DNA of 64,000 nt from Pseudomonas sp. Irchel 3A7 (GCF_900187565.1 NZ_FYED01000009.1:186001-250000), one strand, 5' to 3'. Shown: positions 9,248 to 18,969, numbered from the stretch's first letter. Numbers and translations: made by a program. The notes: generated by a model from the letters alone, not told the origin.

Positions 9248-9347
9248 TGTAGGAGCGAGCTCGCTCGCGATGGTCGTAAACGATAACGCGTTGAACCAAT
9301 CAGTTCGCGTCATCGTTGGCGACCATCGCGAGCATGCTCGCTCCTAC
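9248..9347. repeat. REPIN, TGTAGGAGCGAGC family
   Basis: Arms TGTAGGAGCGAGCTCGCTCG and a matching inverted arm ending CTCGCTCCTAC. It lies between the convergent DoxX and nitrilase genes. Confidence 0.85.
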
Positions 9348-9360
9348 GGATTGCAGAGGG

Positions 9361-10329
9361 TCAGATCTGTTCCACCGCCTCTGTCTCGGACAGCTTCGGA
9401 TGCGCGCCGCGCTCATGCACATGAGCATGCGGTGTACGGTCGATCAGCAGGCTCAACAGTTCCGGACGGCTGTAGTGCCCACGGGAATCCATCATGCGCT
9501 TGCGCTTGTCGATCAGGCCCATGTCGAGGTCGACGATCACTTCACCCTCACCTTCGGTCAACACGCCCGACACCACGCCGTCAGGGCCGATGATCGCGGT
9601 GTAGCAACCACCGGAGATCGGGCCTATCGGGCAACCCGTGTCGGCCATGATCTGCGCCTGTTGCTCAGGGTCGAGCCAGGCGGTGGAGTTGACCACGAAG
9701 CAGGCCGCTTCCAGTGCATGCTGGCGGATGTTGACTTCCATTTGCGAGGCGAACAGCGGACCGGCGAACGAGCCGGGGTACATCGAGGCGTGGATCTGTT
9801 CGCCATCGGCCATCAAGGCGTAGCGGGCCAGCGGATTGTAATGTTCCCAGCACGCCAGCTGACCGATGCGCCCTACCGCGCTGTCGACGGCACGCAGGCC
9901 CGAGCCGTCGCCCATGCCCCAGATCATGCGCTCGTGATACGTCGGGGTAATCTTGCGGCGGCTCTGGATCAAGGTACCGTCGGCGTCGAACAGCAACTGC
10001 GTGTTGTACAGCGTGCCACCGTCACGCTCATTGACGCCGATGGACACCACCATGCCGGCCTCTCTGGCGGCTGCGCCCAAGGCGTCGGTCGCCGCCGACG
10101 GTACGGTCACGGCCTGGTCCAGCAGCTTGAGATGTTCCGCAGCCATGGCGAACGGTGCCTGGACGAAAGAGAAATATGGGTAGTAAGGCACGATGGTTTC
10201 CGGAAACACAGCGAACTGCACCCCCTGTTTACCGAGTTCGAGGATCTTCTCCACGACTTTATTGACCGTGCCTTCACGGCTGTAGAGCACGGGACTGATC
10301 TGTACGGCGGCGGCTTTAACGAGGGTCAT
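9361..10329 (-). CDS. Nitrilase of the Nit6803 type
   Basis: 322 aa. Nitrilases hydrolyse organic nitriles to acids and ammonia. The catalytic triad is visible: Glu44 in FPETIVPYYPYFSF, Lys126 in RRKITPTYHERM and Cys160 in LACWEHYNPLARYA. The whole protein aligns with recalled Synechocystis Nit6803, which prefers aliphatic nitriles. The ATG at 10329 has GAGA upstream. It lies 104 bases downstream of a GlxA-type regulator on the same strand and probably has its own promoter in that gap. The physiological substrate is unknown. Confidence 0.9.
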   Translation of the reverse strand: MTLVKAAAVQISPVLYSREGTVNKVVEKILELGKQGVQFAVFPETIVPYYPYFSFVQAPFAMAAEHLKLLDQAVTVPSAATDALGAAAREAGMVVSIGVNERDGGTLYNTQLLFDADGTLIQSRRKITPTYHERMIWGMGDGSGLRAVDSAVGRIGQLACWEHYNPLARYALMADGEQIHASMYPGSFAGPLFASQMEVNIRQHALEAACFVVNSTAWLDPEQQAQIMADTGCPIGPISGGCYTAIIGPDGVVSGVLTEGEGEVIVDLDMGLIDKRKRMMDSRGHYSRPELLSLLIDRTPHAHVHERGAHPKLSETEAVEQI

Positions 10330-10419
10330 GATGGCGATCTCATTTACGGAGTGGGCTTCAACGAGATCAAGATTACGACAATCATATTTAGTCTAAAATG
10401 TCGTATGCACCACCTTTTA

Positions 10420-10441
10420 GGACATGATGACAGTCATGTCC
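10420..10441. promoter_or_regulatory. Palindrome upstream of the nitrilase
   Basis: GGACATGA and TCATGTCC separated by 6 bases. One arm overlaps the stop codon of the regulator gene. It could be an operator for the nitrilase promoter or a weak transcript end; there is no T-run. Confidence 0.45.
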
Positions 10442-11366
10442 GGTTGGCACGCTGAATCACCTGCGGGGGTTGGCCAAATGCCCGGATAAACGCCCGTCGC
10501 ATGCGCTCCCGGTCACCAAATCCGGTGTCAGTCGCCACCACATCGATGGAGTGCCGACCGGTTTCCATCATCAGCCGGGCCGACTCCACCCGCAGGCTTT
10601 CGATGGCCTTGGCCGGTGATTGGCCGGTCTCGGCATGAAACACCCGACTGAACTGGCGAGGACTGAGATTGGCGGCATTGGCCAACTCTTCCACCGACAG
10701 CGTGGACTTCAGGTTTTGCTTGGCATAGGTCAACGCAGCCTGGATGCGGTCGGTCTTGGGCGCCAGTTCCAGCATCACCGAAAACTGCGACTGCCCGCCG
10801 GCCCTGCGGTGATACACCACCAACTGCCGGGCCACCCGCCGCGCGACCTCGGCGCCCAGATCCATTTCCACCAGGGCCAGCGCCAGATCGACGCAGGCGC
10901 TCATGCCGGCGGCGGTCCAGATATGGCCATCGTTGATAAAGATGCGGTCCTCTTCGACCTTGATTTTCGGATAGGCCTGTTGCAGCGATGCGGCATGGCA
11001 CCAGTGCGTCGTCGCCCTGCGTCCATCGAGCAATCCGGCCTCGGCCAAGGCGATGGCACCGGTGCAGATCGAGCCCAGGCGTCGGGTGCTCTGACTGGCT
11101 CGCTGCAGAAACGCCACCAAACCTGCTGAGACCGGACGGATAACGTTATCGCCCATGACCAGCAGCGTGTCGAACGGACGCTGATCGAATGCGGTGGTTT
11201 CCACTGCGAACCCTGCCGAGGTGGGCACCAGGCCGCCGGTTTCGGACAGCAACCGGATGCTGTACACCGGCTCGTCAGCGGCGTTGTTGGCCAGCTCGAA
11301 CGTGGCGGACATGGACAGGCCGAGGACCTGGAAACCGGGGTAAACGATGAGGCCGATGGGGTGCAT
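10434..11366 (-). CDS. GlxA-family AraC-type transcriptional regulator
   Basis: 310 aa. The N-terminal DJ-1/PfpI-like domain begins MHPIGLIVYPGFQVLG and contains GSICTGAIALAEAGLLDG at the nucleophile-elbow position. Two AraC helix-turn-helix motifs follow from about residue 220 (LSVEELANAANLSPRQFSRV and DVVATDTGFGDRERMRRAF). Such regulators often control nearby catabolic genes, here most simply the nitrilase. The start at 11366 matches the family; the frame could extend to 11420 without better ribosome signal. Confidence 0.85.
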   Translation of the reverse strand: MHPIGLIVYPGFQVLGLSMSATFELANNAADEPVYSIRLLSETGGLVPTSAGFAVETTAFDQRPFDTLLVMGDNVIRPVSAGLVAFLQRASQSTRRLGSICTGAIALAEAGLLDGRRATTHWCHAASLQQAYPKIKVEEDRIFINDGHIWTAAGMSACVDLALALVEMDLGAEVARRVARQLVVYHRRAGGQSQFSVMLELAPKTDRIQAALTYAKQNLKSTLSVEELANAANLSPRQFSRVFHAETGQSPAKAIESLRVESARLMMETGRHSIDVVATDTGFGDRERMRRAFIRAFGQPPQVIQRANRT

Positions 11367-12412
11367 GGCGGGCGTCTCGAATGACCTGAAAAGTGGCAAA
11401 ACATATTTCACGCCATACAAACTCTACACGCCTGACCATTAAGGCGACGAGATCTTTTTACGAGTTCATGCTACGTGTAGACACGAATGCTTGGCACAGT
11501 GTATAGCCCGCGTTACAACTTGACGTTAGAACCTGTTTGAAAATTATCATTAACTTTACACATCCTCACCCTGCATCAAATACAAGGAGCGAAGGTTCAA
11601 TATTTTTTTGGAATATTTCGAAATCAAGCGGTAATCCACTATCTCCATATCGCATTAATACATAACCACAACGCCTTACTTACAAGCAAATACAGACACG
11701 CCTATCACGAGAAGGCCAATATTTTGAATCAACCGCTGATGGATCCAAGCACCAAAAGTCGGTAGTGCTTAAAAAACGTCTAATAGACGCATTCTGCAAA
11801 TATACAATCCGTCACCTTACTTGATGTTTTTTCCACTCCATCGGTACAAACTGGATTCAGGTGACTGCATCACAATATCTGGACTAACGGGCGTCCCGCC
11901 GATAAACGATGGGCTCCGCCAGGATCATATTCAATATGCTGCGTGCCACGCTCCCTGCCTTCACGCTGCATAAAACCGCTCTAAATCAGCTTGATTGCCA
12001 CTCCGCAAGGCGTAAAGCTATTTTTACCGGGCACCTCGGGCACCCAATAGAAAACAGAATACTTCTAGGCATTCTACCTGGATAAGCCTGTCACCCCTCA
12101 CAACTCCGCCCACAACTTCAATCTTGTTCAATTGAATCGCTCCACACAAAAACAAATACCACAAAGAAGCTGGCGCACATTACAAGCCACTTTAAAACTT
12201 TAACCTCTGGAATCATGAAATTAAATCCACCGCTAATTCATCCGCAACTAACCAACCAGCAGAAAACCGTTCCAATCCAGCACACCGATTGACACCTGAT
12301 GGGGTCAGCCACAACAAAAAGTCCAATTGGCCCGGTAAAAAGCCGCTCTTAACCATCTGGTTAATCAGGTCTATACATAACTAGTAACAGTCGGCCACCT
12401 GAGGGACAGGCC
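11367..12412. other. AT-rich non-coding stretch of about 1 kb
   Basis: No open frame with a credible start is present. Base composition is clearly more AT-rich than the flanks. It contains the promoter side of the GlxA-type gene at its left end and of the 1183-aa gene at its right end. The length and composition suggest foreign DNA or an eroded gene. I see no repeats that bound it. Confidence 0.5.
12349..12364. promoter_or_regulatory. Perfect palindrome upstream of the 1183-aa gene
   Basis: TTAACC-ATCT-GGTTAA, 48 bases ahead of the ATG at 12413. The position suits an operator. Inference only. Confidence 0.4.
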
Positions 12413-15400
12413 ATGGACAACAACAAGGATTCAGGTACTAACCTGGCTTTTTGGCTACCAGGCAGTGCGGTCATCCTCAGTCTGGTGGTATCGACATTCG
12501 CCCTGACCCGCGAACCTTTCCTGGAGCCACGTCCTGTCGGTGCACAATTTCAGGCACAACTGCCTATCGAAGCACGGCTATGGCAGGACCCGTTTGATGC
12601 GCTTGAGCGGTATCGCAAAAAGCTCAGGGATACCGGCAACAAAGAGGCCGAAAAAAAACTATGCGTTCCCGAAATCACCACGCTACCAGGAGAAACCACC
12701 CTCCCCGATATCATGGTGGCGTTGGTCGAAGGGGGCCCTTATGCCGATGAAGTCGAGCGCCGGCGTCGTACTCGATACGCCCTTTTGGCCGGGTTCAAAA
12801 ATTCCCACAGAGTACCTGCTCAGGAGCAGTACATACATTGCTTGAGGCTTACCAGGGATTTCACATTCAACGACACGGAGTCGGTAAGCGATCTCGCCAT
12901 CCCTTATGAAATGTTTGTCTCCAACCCCCTTGATCGAGTGCAACCTCCAAAAGGAACACAGCCGCCTGCGAACCAGACAATCGTGTTCTGGCTCAAACAA
13001 GACGCTCTGGGTTCACAGCCACTGCAGAACCTGGAGAAATTACGCGTAAACCTGTCATCCAAACTTGGCAGGCTACGGGAATCGCCCGCTACTGGCACAC
13101 AGCCACCCGAGACACCCGCTGTCCTGAAGGTCATCGGCCCCGCAACCTCAACGATTCTTCGCGATATGTACGAAGAGGAGGCCGACGGCAACGCCCCTCC
13201 TCATATCGAGATCTATTCACCTCTGGCCACTGCCGACAACGAGCTCCTCGATAAAAGCCTCAAGCCTCGTGATCAGGACAAGGACGCTGACTCGGACACG
13301 GAAAAGGACACGAAAAACAAGAAATCGCCGTACAAAGAGACCATGAAAATACTGCGCACCGTCAGCGACGACGGCACCATGACGCAGCTGCTGTTGGAAG
13401 AGCTGAAACTGCGCCATGTCGATCCAGCGTTCGGGGTACGTTGCAACAAAGGCAGCCTGCGCCGAGTCGGATCGCCTTGTGTGGGAAATAGTTGGCGCAG
13501 TTTCGACCGCATCGCGTTGATCTCGGAATGGGACAGTTTCTACAGCCGCGCGTTGATCGAAAGCTTCAAGGCCCAGGTCGCCAAGGACGCCAACCTGCGC
13601 GACGACGATGAAAAGGCAGTAATCAATCAGTGGATTCTGCGTTTCAGCTACTTGCGCGGCCTGGACGGCCGACTTCCAGAGGAAGCCGCCAGCAGTGACA
13701 AAACCACTGGCACCGATACCGGCAAGAACAACAAGGACCCCAGTAAAATCGATTTGAGTCCATTGGAAAAAGCTGACGGAAACTCCCAGCTTGATTATCT
13801 GCGGCGCCTGGCCGATCACATAGCGCAAGTGGATGAGGCCTATCGACGCAACGGTGAAAGCGGCATCGGCGCCATCGGAATACTGGGTGTCGATGCCTAC
13901 GACAAGCTATTGGCATTGCAGGCGCTCAAGAACCGGATGCCATACAAACTGTACTTTTCCACCGACCTCGACGCACGCATGCTGCAACGAGGACAGGCGC
14001 AAACCACGCGCAATCTGATATTGGCCGCACCCTACGGCCTGTCGCTGACGCGGGCACTGCAGCAGGATGTACCGCCGTTCCGCGACAGCCTGCAAAGCGC
14101 TGTGTTCATCTCTGTTCTGGCGGCGCTGGCGCCGCAATCCTTCGATGCCAAGCGGGCAAAATTCGACTATTCAAAATCAGAGCTGCTCTCGCCCGGCATC
14201 TATGAGATTGGCATCAGCGGATTCATTCCATTGGCGAGCCCGCTGAGTGGCAATCGCCCCGCAAGTTGCGAAGCACCGACATTGCTGTCCCGGTCGGATC
14301 AAGACCTGCGACCGCATGACCTGATGGCGTTGCGATGCCTTCAGGACCCGTCACCTCCGCCCTATCCTCAAACGACCCAGGCAGTACGCGATCAGCTCAA
14401 GAACACCCAATCGTTCTTCTGGGCAGGACCGCTGGCGGTCACACTGCTTTTACTCGGCGCGTTCATCGTCTGGTGGTGGATCGAAGTTCCGAAGAATGAC
14501 AGCAAGTTCACCCATCGCTGGGTGCGAGGTGTACCCATCACGCTGTATCTGGTGGCAGCATTCTGCGCTTTTATCGCCACGCGTTTCTGGCACGCGGAAT
14601 TCCTTTGGGTCACCTTTCTATTGATTCTACTTGGCATTATCTCGTCGAATCTTGTCCGGCGCTCCGAAAGGCAGGCCTTGCTGAAAAACGACGCTGCCGC
14701 CGACACAATCAACCACTTACCCAATGCCTCTGCGTGGTACATCGTGGTTCCCCTCGTCGTCTTTGTCCTTGTGCTGATGCTGGCGTACCAGATGCGTAGC
14801 ACGTTGACGGCCAACGGGTTGGGTGAGCCGATGTTCCTGTTCGAAGGCATCAGTGCCTGGCCAACCGTGGCGCTGCGTGTGGCCGCGGTGCTGATATCGC
14901 TGTCGGCATTGGCATGGGGCTGGCGCAGCCTGTGCATCAACAGAACCGAGATCGAGATCAGCTACGATTTGCAACCACACATGTGCAGGTATCCCATGAC
15001 CTTGCGAGGGCAAGCACTGCGCTTCTTCCGCAAAGGACTCGAAAAGGGCTGGACCCTTCGTCGCTGGTGCAAGGAACTGGGACGAGGCCTGATGTTCATC
15101 TTTTTCCCGCTGGTAAGGGCCAGCGATGATTGGGCCAAGTCCTGTGCATCCACCAGGGTTGGCCCGGACGGACGCAAGATGATCTTCATTGCCCCCTTCT
15201 GGGGCGAGCACTGCGTATGCGGGTCGTTCGGCGCCCGAATGTTACGCGCTCTTTTTGCTACCTGGATTTTCGTCGTGGTCACCAGCGTACTTTTTGTCGC
15301 TTGGCCAATGGAGCAAATTCCCGTACGAGGCGAATCAAGGGTGTGGATGTTGAGCTGGCTGATTCCAACCCTGACGTTCCAGGCACTGGTGTTCTGGGTC

Positions 15401-15964
15401 GTGGATGCCAATCTGCTACTGACGCGTTTCATCCGCCATCTAAGCGATCATCATGCAATCTGGCCAAGAAGTTTGCAGCTCAAACACAGGGAGATATTTG
15501 GCGAGAAGTACAAACATCCCTGCATCGACGACTGGGTGGACTTGCAAATGATCGCCAAGCGCACCTCAGCGGTCAGCCGGCTGATCTATGCGCCGACGCT
15601 GGTCATGTTGATCCTGCTGGCGGCGCGCAGCAGCCTGTTCGATAACTGGCCCACACCACCCAGCATCATCATTTCATTCCTGCTCACCGCAGTGATGCTA
15701 CTGGTCTCCGCGCTCTCGCTTCGTCGCGCAGCGGAAAAGGCACGCACCGTCGCCTTGCGACACATCGATGCCTATTTGCTGGAAACACCTGCCGATAAGC
15801 CGTACTACGACAAATTCCGCATGATTCGCGAACGCATAGTGGCACTCAATACCGGGTCATTCTCGCGTTATTCCGAGGAACCGCTGGTCCGCGCGCTGCT
15901 GCTTTCGCTGACGGGTATCGGTGGCTCGGCGCTGGTGGATGCGTTGAATTATGCGAAGTTTTAG
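12413..15964 (+). CDS. Large multi-span membrane protein with big extracytoplasmic domain, unrecognised
   Basis: 1183 aa. A single N-terminal span (about residues 12-30) is followed by about 630 residues predicted outside the cytoplasm, then some eight or nine spans (near 664-686, 706-722, 724-748, 771-795, 813-842, 943-966, 976-1006, 1056-1075, 1084-1104). A hydrophilic Asp/Lys-rich linker lies near residues 283-305. Within the outer domain, RIALISEWDSFYSRALIESF (about 364-383) and IGILGVDAYDKLLALQAL (about 484-501) loosely recall a type I periplasmic-binding fold. A short RLWQDPF motif occurs near residue 55. The start has GAGGGA upstream. I know no named family. The gene is followed by two further envelope genes, and the set looks like a cassette. 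Confidence 0.85.
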   Translation: MDNNKDSGTNLAFWLPGSAVILSLVVSTFALTREPFLEPRPVGAQFQAQLPIEARLWQDPFDALERYRKKLRDTGNKEAEKKLCVPEITTLPGETTLPDIMVALVEGGPYADEVERRRRTRYALLAGFKNSHRVPAQEQYIHCLRLTRDFTFNDTESVSDLAIPYEMFVSNPLDRVQPPKGTQPPANQTIVFWLKQDALGSQPLQNLEKLRVNLSSKLGRLRESPATGTQPPETPAVLKVIGPATSTILRDMYEEEADGNAPPHIEIYSPLATADNELLDKSLKPRDQDKDADSDTEKDTKNKKSPYKETMKILRTVSDDGTMTQLLLEELKLRHVDPAFGVRCNKGSLRRVGSPCVGNSWRSFDRIALISEWDSFYSRALIESFKAQVAKDANLRDDDEKAVINQWILRFSYLRGLDGRLPEEAASSDKTTGTDTGKNNKDPSKIDLSPLEKADGNSQLDYLRRLADHIAQVDEAYRRNGESGIGAIGILGVDAYDKLLALQALKNRMPYKLYFSTDLDARMLQRGQAQTTRNLILAAPYGLSLTRALQQDVPPFRDSLQSAVFISVLAALAPQSFDAKRAKFDYSKSELLSPGIYEIGISGFIPLASPLSGNRPASCEAPTLLSRSDQDLRPHDLMALRCLQDPSPPPYPQTTQAVRDQLKNTQSFFWAGPLAVTLLLLGAFIVWWWIEVPKNDSKFTHRWVRGVPITLYLVAAFCAFIATRFWHAEFLWVTFLLILLGIISSNLVRRSERQALLKNDAAADTINHLPNASAWYIVVPLVVFVLVLMLAYQMRSTLTANGLGEPMFLFEGISAWPTVALRVAAVLISLSALAWGWRSLCINRTEIEISYDLQPHMCRYPMTLRGQALRFFRKGLEKGWTLRRWCKELGRGLMFIFFPLVRASDDWAKSCASTRVGPDGRKMIFIAPFWGEHCVCGSFGARMLRALFATWIFVVVTSVLFVAWPMEQIPVRGESRVWMLSWLIPTLTFQALVFWVVDANLLLTRFIRHLSDHHAIWPRSLQLKHREIFGEKYKHPCIDDWVDLQMIAKRTSAVSRLIYAPTLVMLILLAARSSLFDNWPTPPSIIISFLLTAVMLLVSALSLRRAAEKARTVALRHIDAYLLETPADKPYYDKFRMIRERIVALNTGSFSRYSEEPLVRALLLSLTGIGGSALVDALNYAKF

Positions 15965-16061
15965 TGCCCGGCGCGCTGGAGCCGCTGTTGGCCCCAACTA
16001 AAGGTGTCTTGCTAACCGAGCGGGTTCGATAGATTGATGGAAGCCAAAGAGGAAACCCAAA

Positions 16062-16913
16062 ATGAAACGTATGCCTCTGATGCTGTTTTTGTTGATGTTG
16101 CCCATGCTCACACATTCGAACGATGAGCAAAACATCCGGATAACACCGCACGAAGACAAAATCAAAAAACTTCACACGAATGTCATTTCAGAAGCTCAGA
16201 TAGCGGGTAACCGCACCAACCTCTGGTACGCCGTATGCAACCTGATTTCAGACAAACTTATTTTTCGATGGAAACAGCTAGGATTTGGAAATGGACTTCA
16301 CCATCCCCTTATCCAAAATGAATGTGCGGTGTATAAATCCGAAGCCAAGAACAGCAAAGTTGAAGCCGACACCGAAATCGTATACACACAAAGCGGCGTA
16401 TCCTACAACGCACCCGCGTTCATGCCGGATAATGCATCAAATAGATATTCGCTATCTGACTGGATAACCTATTTCAAAAAAACCCTTCGGGGAGACGACT
16501 ATAAACAGCCCAATCAATACTTCGACCTTACAGTACAAAGTACCAACAAAGGTGACGAAACAAGAAACATAATCTCGTGGTCTCCAAATGTCCAAACCGT
16601 CCTGATAAAACTAATAGACGCCGACGAGAAAAAACTACAGTCCATTGACGATGAACTTTCCCGACAAGACAATCTCACCGCCCGATCAATACGGGTCTCT
16701 GCATCAATTTTGAACACGCCGACAGTCGAAGGAGGTGGTGTTGCCGAGGGTTATCCCGAAGGTGAATATGCCCGACTGCAAGCGAAGGAAGGGGCCCCAC
16801 GGAAAGCGGTAATTTACATGTTTGTGGGCAAACGCACCGAATTCATTACCACCCCTGTTTATCTACTTGACAAAAATGGAAATATAATCTGGACCCTAAA
16901 ACTTCAGCAATAG
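16062..16913 (+). CDS. Secreted hypothetical protein of the 12-17 kb cassette
   Basis: 283 aa with a clear Sec signal peptide (MKRMPLMLFLLMLPMLTHS, cleavage near residue 19), so periplasmic or secreted. The body is hydrophilic with many charged residues and no motif I recognise; the C-terminus has beta-strand-like stretches (KAVIYMFVGKRTEF). AGGAAA precedes the ATG at good distance. It lies 97 bases after the 1183-aa gene and 18 bases before the next gene. Codon and base use are AT-richer than the flanks, suggesting transfer. Confidence 0.8.
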   Translation: MKRMPLMLFLLMLPMLTHSNDEQNIRITPHEDKIKKLHTNVISEAQIAGNRTNLWYAVCNLISDKLIFRWKQLGFGNGLHHPLIQNECAVYKSEAKNSKVEADTEIVYTQSGVSYNAPAFMPDNASNRYSLSDWITYFKKTLRGDDYKQPNQYFDLTVQSTNKGDETRNIISWSPNVQTVLIKLIDADEKKLQSIDDELSRQDNLTARSIRVSASILNTPTVEGGGVAEGYPEGEYARLQAKEGAPRKAVIYMFVGKRTEFITTPVYLLDKNGNIIWTLKLQQ

Positions 16914-16931
16914 CGAAAGGAGCAATAAAAA

Positions 16932-17318
16932 ATGATCAATCGAATCAAGGAATTTATTTCACTCCTGTTTGGTTTTTTTGCCTTGATCATACCAATGCCG
17001 ACAGGGGCTGACATGAGATTCACATTCGTTACAGGAATAGCCATCTCACTTGGCATTATCGCCGCTTCCCTGATGTTTTACTTGAAAGGGACCAGCTGGC
17101 TCTCCTTGCAACTAAGAGCAAACAACAAATCCTTGTTCATCTTATTTGCTTCTCTCCTCGCCAGCCTGGGCATTTACCTAACACTTCTATACACAATAAA
17201 CACTCCCGAACCACCCATCATAAATATTGAGCTTTTGACATACGGCATCTCCACTTTCCTGCTTTCCATGTTGTTCTCCCTGATATCGATCCTCGCTACC
17301 GATCGAATGCAGAACTAA
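16932..17318 (+). CDS. Small four-span membrane protein of the 12-17 kb cassette
   Basis: 128 aa with four hydrophobic segments (about residues 7-24, 30-50, 64-84 and 100-122) and short loops. AAAGGAG lies 8 bases before the ATG. It starts 18 bases after the preceding secreted-protein gene, so the two are almost certainly co-transcribed. I recognise no family. It is AT-rich like its partner. It may anchor or transport for the other two cassette proteins, but this is conjecture. Confidence 0.75.
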   Translation: MINRIKEFISLLFGFFALIIPMPTGADMRFTFVTGIAISLGIIAASLMFYLKGTSWLSLQLRANNKSLFILFASLLASLGIYLTLLYTINTPEPPIINIELLTYGISTFLLSMLFSLISILATDRMQN

Positions 17319-17329
17319 TAACATCCGCC

Positions 17330-17956
17330 TTATTTCGCATCCCCACCCTGCGGCTTGTAAAACCGGAACAAACCGATATCCACGGTTCTGATGTATTCCC
17401 TGGCCCAATCCGGCTTCACCGTGCGGTCATGGAAATACAGTGCGCCCTTGGTGCGATCCGGCAGTTGCTTGTTCAGCGCCTTGCGCGCGATTTCCTTGGC
17501 CATCGCGTATTGCACTTCTTCCTGCACCGAATCGGAACGCCCGTCGCACCACCAGGAAAACTGGCAACTCTTGGTTTCCGAACCCTGCTTGACCACACCG
17601 CATACAGTATCGGGAAAGCCCTCATGGCCGAGGCGGTTCATGACCACGTTGGCCACGGCTTCCATGTCGGCGGCGTTTTTGCCCTTGGCTTCCCAGTAGA
17701 TCGAACGGGCCATGCAGGTAATGGCGTCGTCCAGCGGCGCGGCACCGGCGGGGTCGACGGCCTGGACTTCGGACTGGGTAATGGCTTCCGCTTTTGGCGC
17801 CGGCGCGGGGCCGGGATTTTCCGCGGCCTTATGCTCGAGCACCTCAGCCTTGTCTTCGGCCACTTGTTGTTTTTGTTTCTGCTCCTGGTCGGCGGCGAAT
17901 GCCGGAGCAGCAAGTACAGTCAGCGCAAAACAGGCAGCTATCCAGTCGAGGCGCAT
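17330..17956 (-). CDS. SleB/CwlJ-like cell-wall hydrolase
   Basis: 208 aa exported protein: signal peptide MRLDWIAACFALTVLAAPAF ending AA|D near residue 21, then a Pro/Ala/Glu-rich linker to about residue 75, then the Hydrolase_2 domain. Family signatures are CMARSIYWEAKGK with the likely catalytic glutamate, DMEAVANVVMNRLGHEGFPD and CQFSWWCDGRSD. Such enzymes are lytic transglycosylase-like peptidoglycan hydrolases. The gene converges on the cassette at 12.4-17.3 kb with only 11 bases between stops. Confidence 0.9.
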   Translation of the reverse strand: MRLDWIAACFALTVLAAPAFAADQEQKQKQQVAEDKAEVLEHKAAENPGPAPAPKAEAITQSEVQAVDPAGAAPLDDAITCMARSIYWEAKGKNAADMEAVANVVMNRLGHEGFPDTVCGVVKQGSETKSCQFSWWCDGRSDSVQEEVQYAMAKEIARKALNKQLPDRTKGALYFHDRTVKPDWAREYIRTVDIGLFRFYKPQGGDAK

Positions 17957-18097
17957 GATCAGGATGACTCAGTTGGAATTATCGCTTTAGTGTAGTAGTG
18001 AAATGATTGCACACACGCCACAACATTCTGGAAAATCCGTTGCCTTAACGGGAACAACTTCACGCATCATGGGCGCAGTCAGCCAAAGGGGATCTTC

Positions 18098-18949
18098 ATG
18101 CGCTTCACATCGTCCGCCATGCGCTTCGCCGGTTTTTCACTGGGTCTGCTGTTTGCTGCCAACACCCTGGCGAGCGATGAATCGCAACTGATCGAATCGA
18201 TCAACGTTTACCGCAGCCAGGTGCAACGTTGCGCCGGCCAGGTTTCGTCGGAACTGCCGCCACTGGCGGCCGATCCGCGACTGGTACTGTCCGCCGCCAG
18301 CATCGGCAATCTGCAGCAGGCCATGGGCGCCGCGGGTTACCCGATGAAGAATGTGCAGGCGATCAGCCTGTCGGGACCGCGTGATGCGCCGTCGGCGATG
18401 AAGGCGATCCAGGAAAGTTTTTGCCAGATCGTGCTCGACCCGCAGTTCGTCGATGTCGGCGTCAGCCATCAAGATCGCCAGTGGCGCATCGTGGTGGCCC
18501 GCCCCCTGTTGAGCGCCCGCCTCGGCGACTGGCAGGCCGAAGGCCAGAAGCTGCTGGCTGAGCTCAACGTCGCACGTTCCCGACCACGCCAATGCGGCGC
18601 ACAATCCTTCAACGCCACCACGCCACTGACCTGGAACGCTACCCTGGCGACCGCCGCCGAAACCCATTCGCGCACCATGGCCAACAACAATTACTTCGAT
18701 CACAAGGACCGGGATGGCCGCACGCCAGGTGACCGCGCGGAACTGGCGGGCTACGACTTCCAGCAGATCGGCGAGAACATCGCCGCCGGGCAGGACAGCG
18801 TGCGCAAGGTGGTCGACGGCTGGCTGACCAGCCCAGGGCATTGCGCCAACCTGATGAACCCGCAGTTCCGCGATCTGGGGGCGGCGTATGCGGTTGATCC
18901 GAAGAGTGATGCGGGGATTTACTGGACGGTGATGTTTGGGGCGCAATAG
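18098..18949 (+). CDS. CAP-domain (SCP/PR1-like) secreted protein
   Basis: 283 aa. A signal peptide ends near residue 26 (ANTLASDE). An unassigned region spans about 30-150. The C-terminal CAP domain (about 155-283) shows LTWNATLATAAETHSRTMA, NNYFDHKDRDGRTPGDRA, GENIAAGQ and GWLTSPGHCANLMNPQFRDL, the usual set of four blocks with metal-site histidines. Bacterial CAP proteins are exported and mostly of unknown function. AAGGGGATC precedes the ATG. Divergent from the SleB-like gene. Confidence 0.9.
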   Translation: MRFTSSAMRFAGFSLGLLFAANTLASDESQLIESINVYRSQVQRCAGQVSSELPPLAADPRLVLSAASIGNLQQAMGAAGYPMKNVQAISLSGPRDAPSAMKAIQESFCQIVLDPQFVDVGVSHQDRQWRIVVARPLLSARLGDWQAEGQKLLAELNVARSRPRQCGAQSFNATTPLTWNATLATAAETHSRTMANNNYFDHKDRDGRTPGDRAELAGYDFQQIGENIAAGQDSVRKVVDGWLTSPGHCANLMNPQFRDLGAAYAVDPKSDAGIYWTVMFGAQ

Positions 18950-18969
18950 CCACAAGACAACACAACCCC

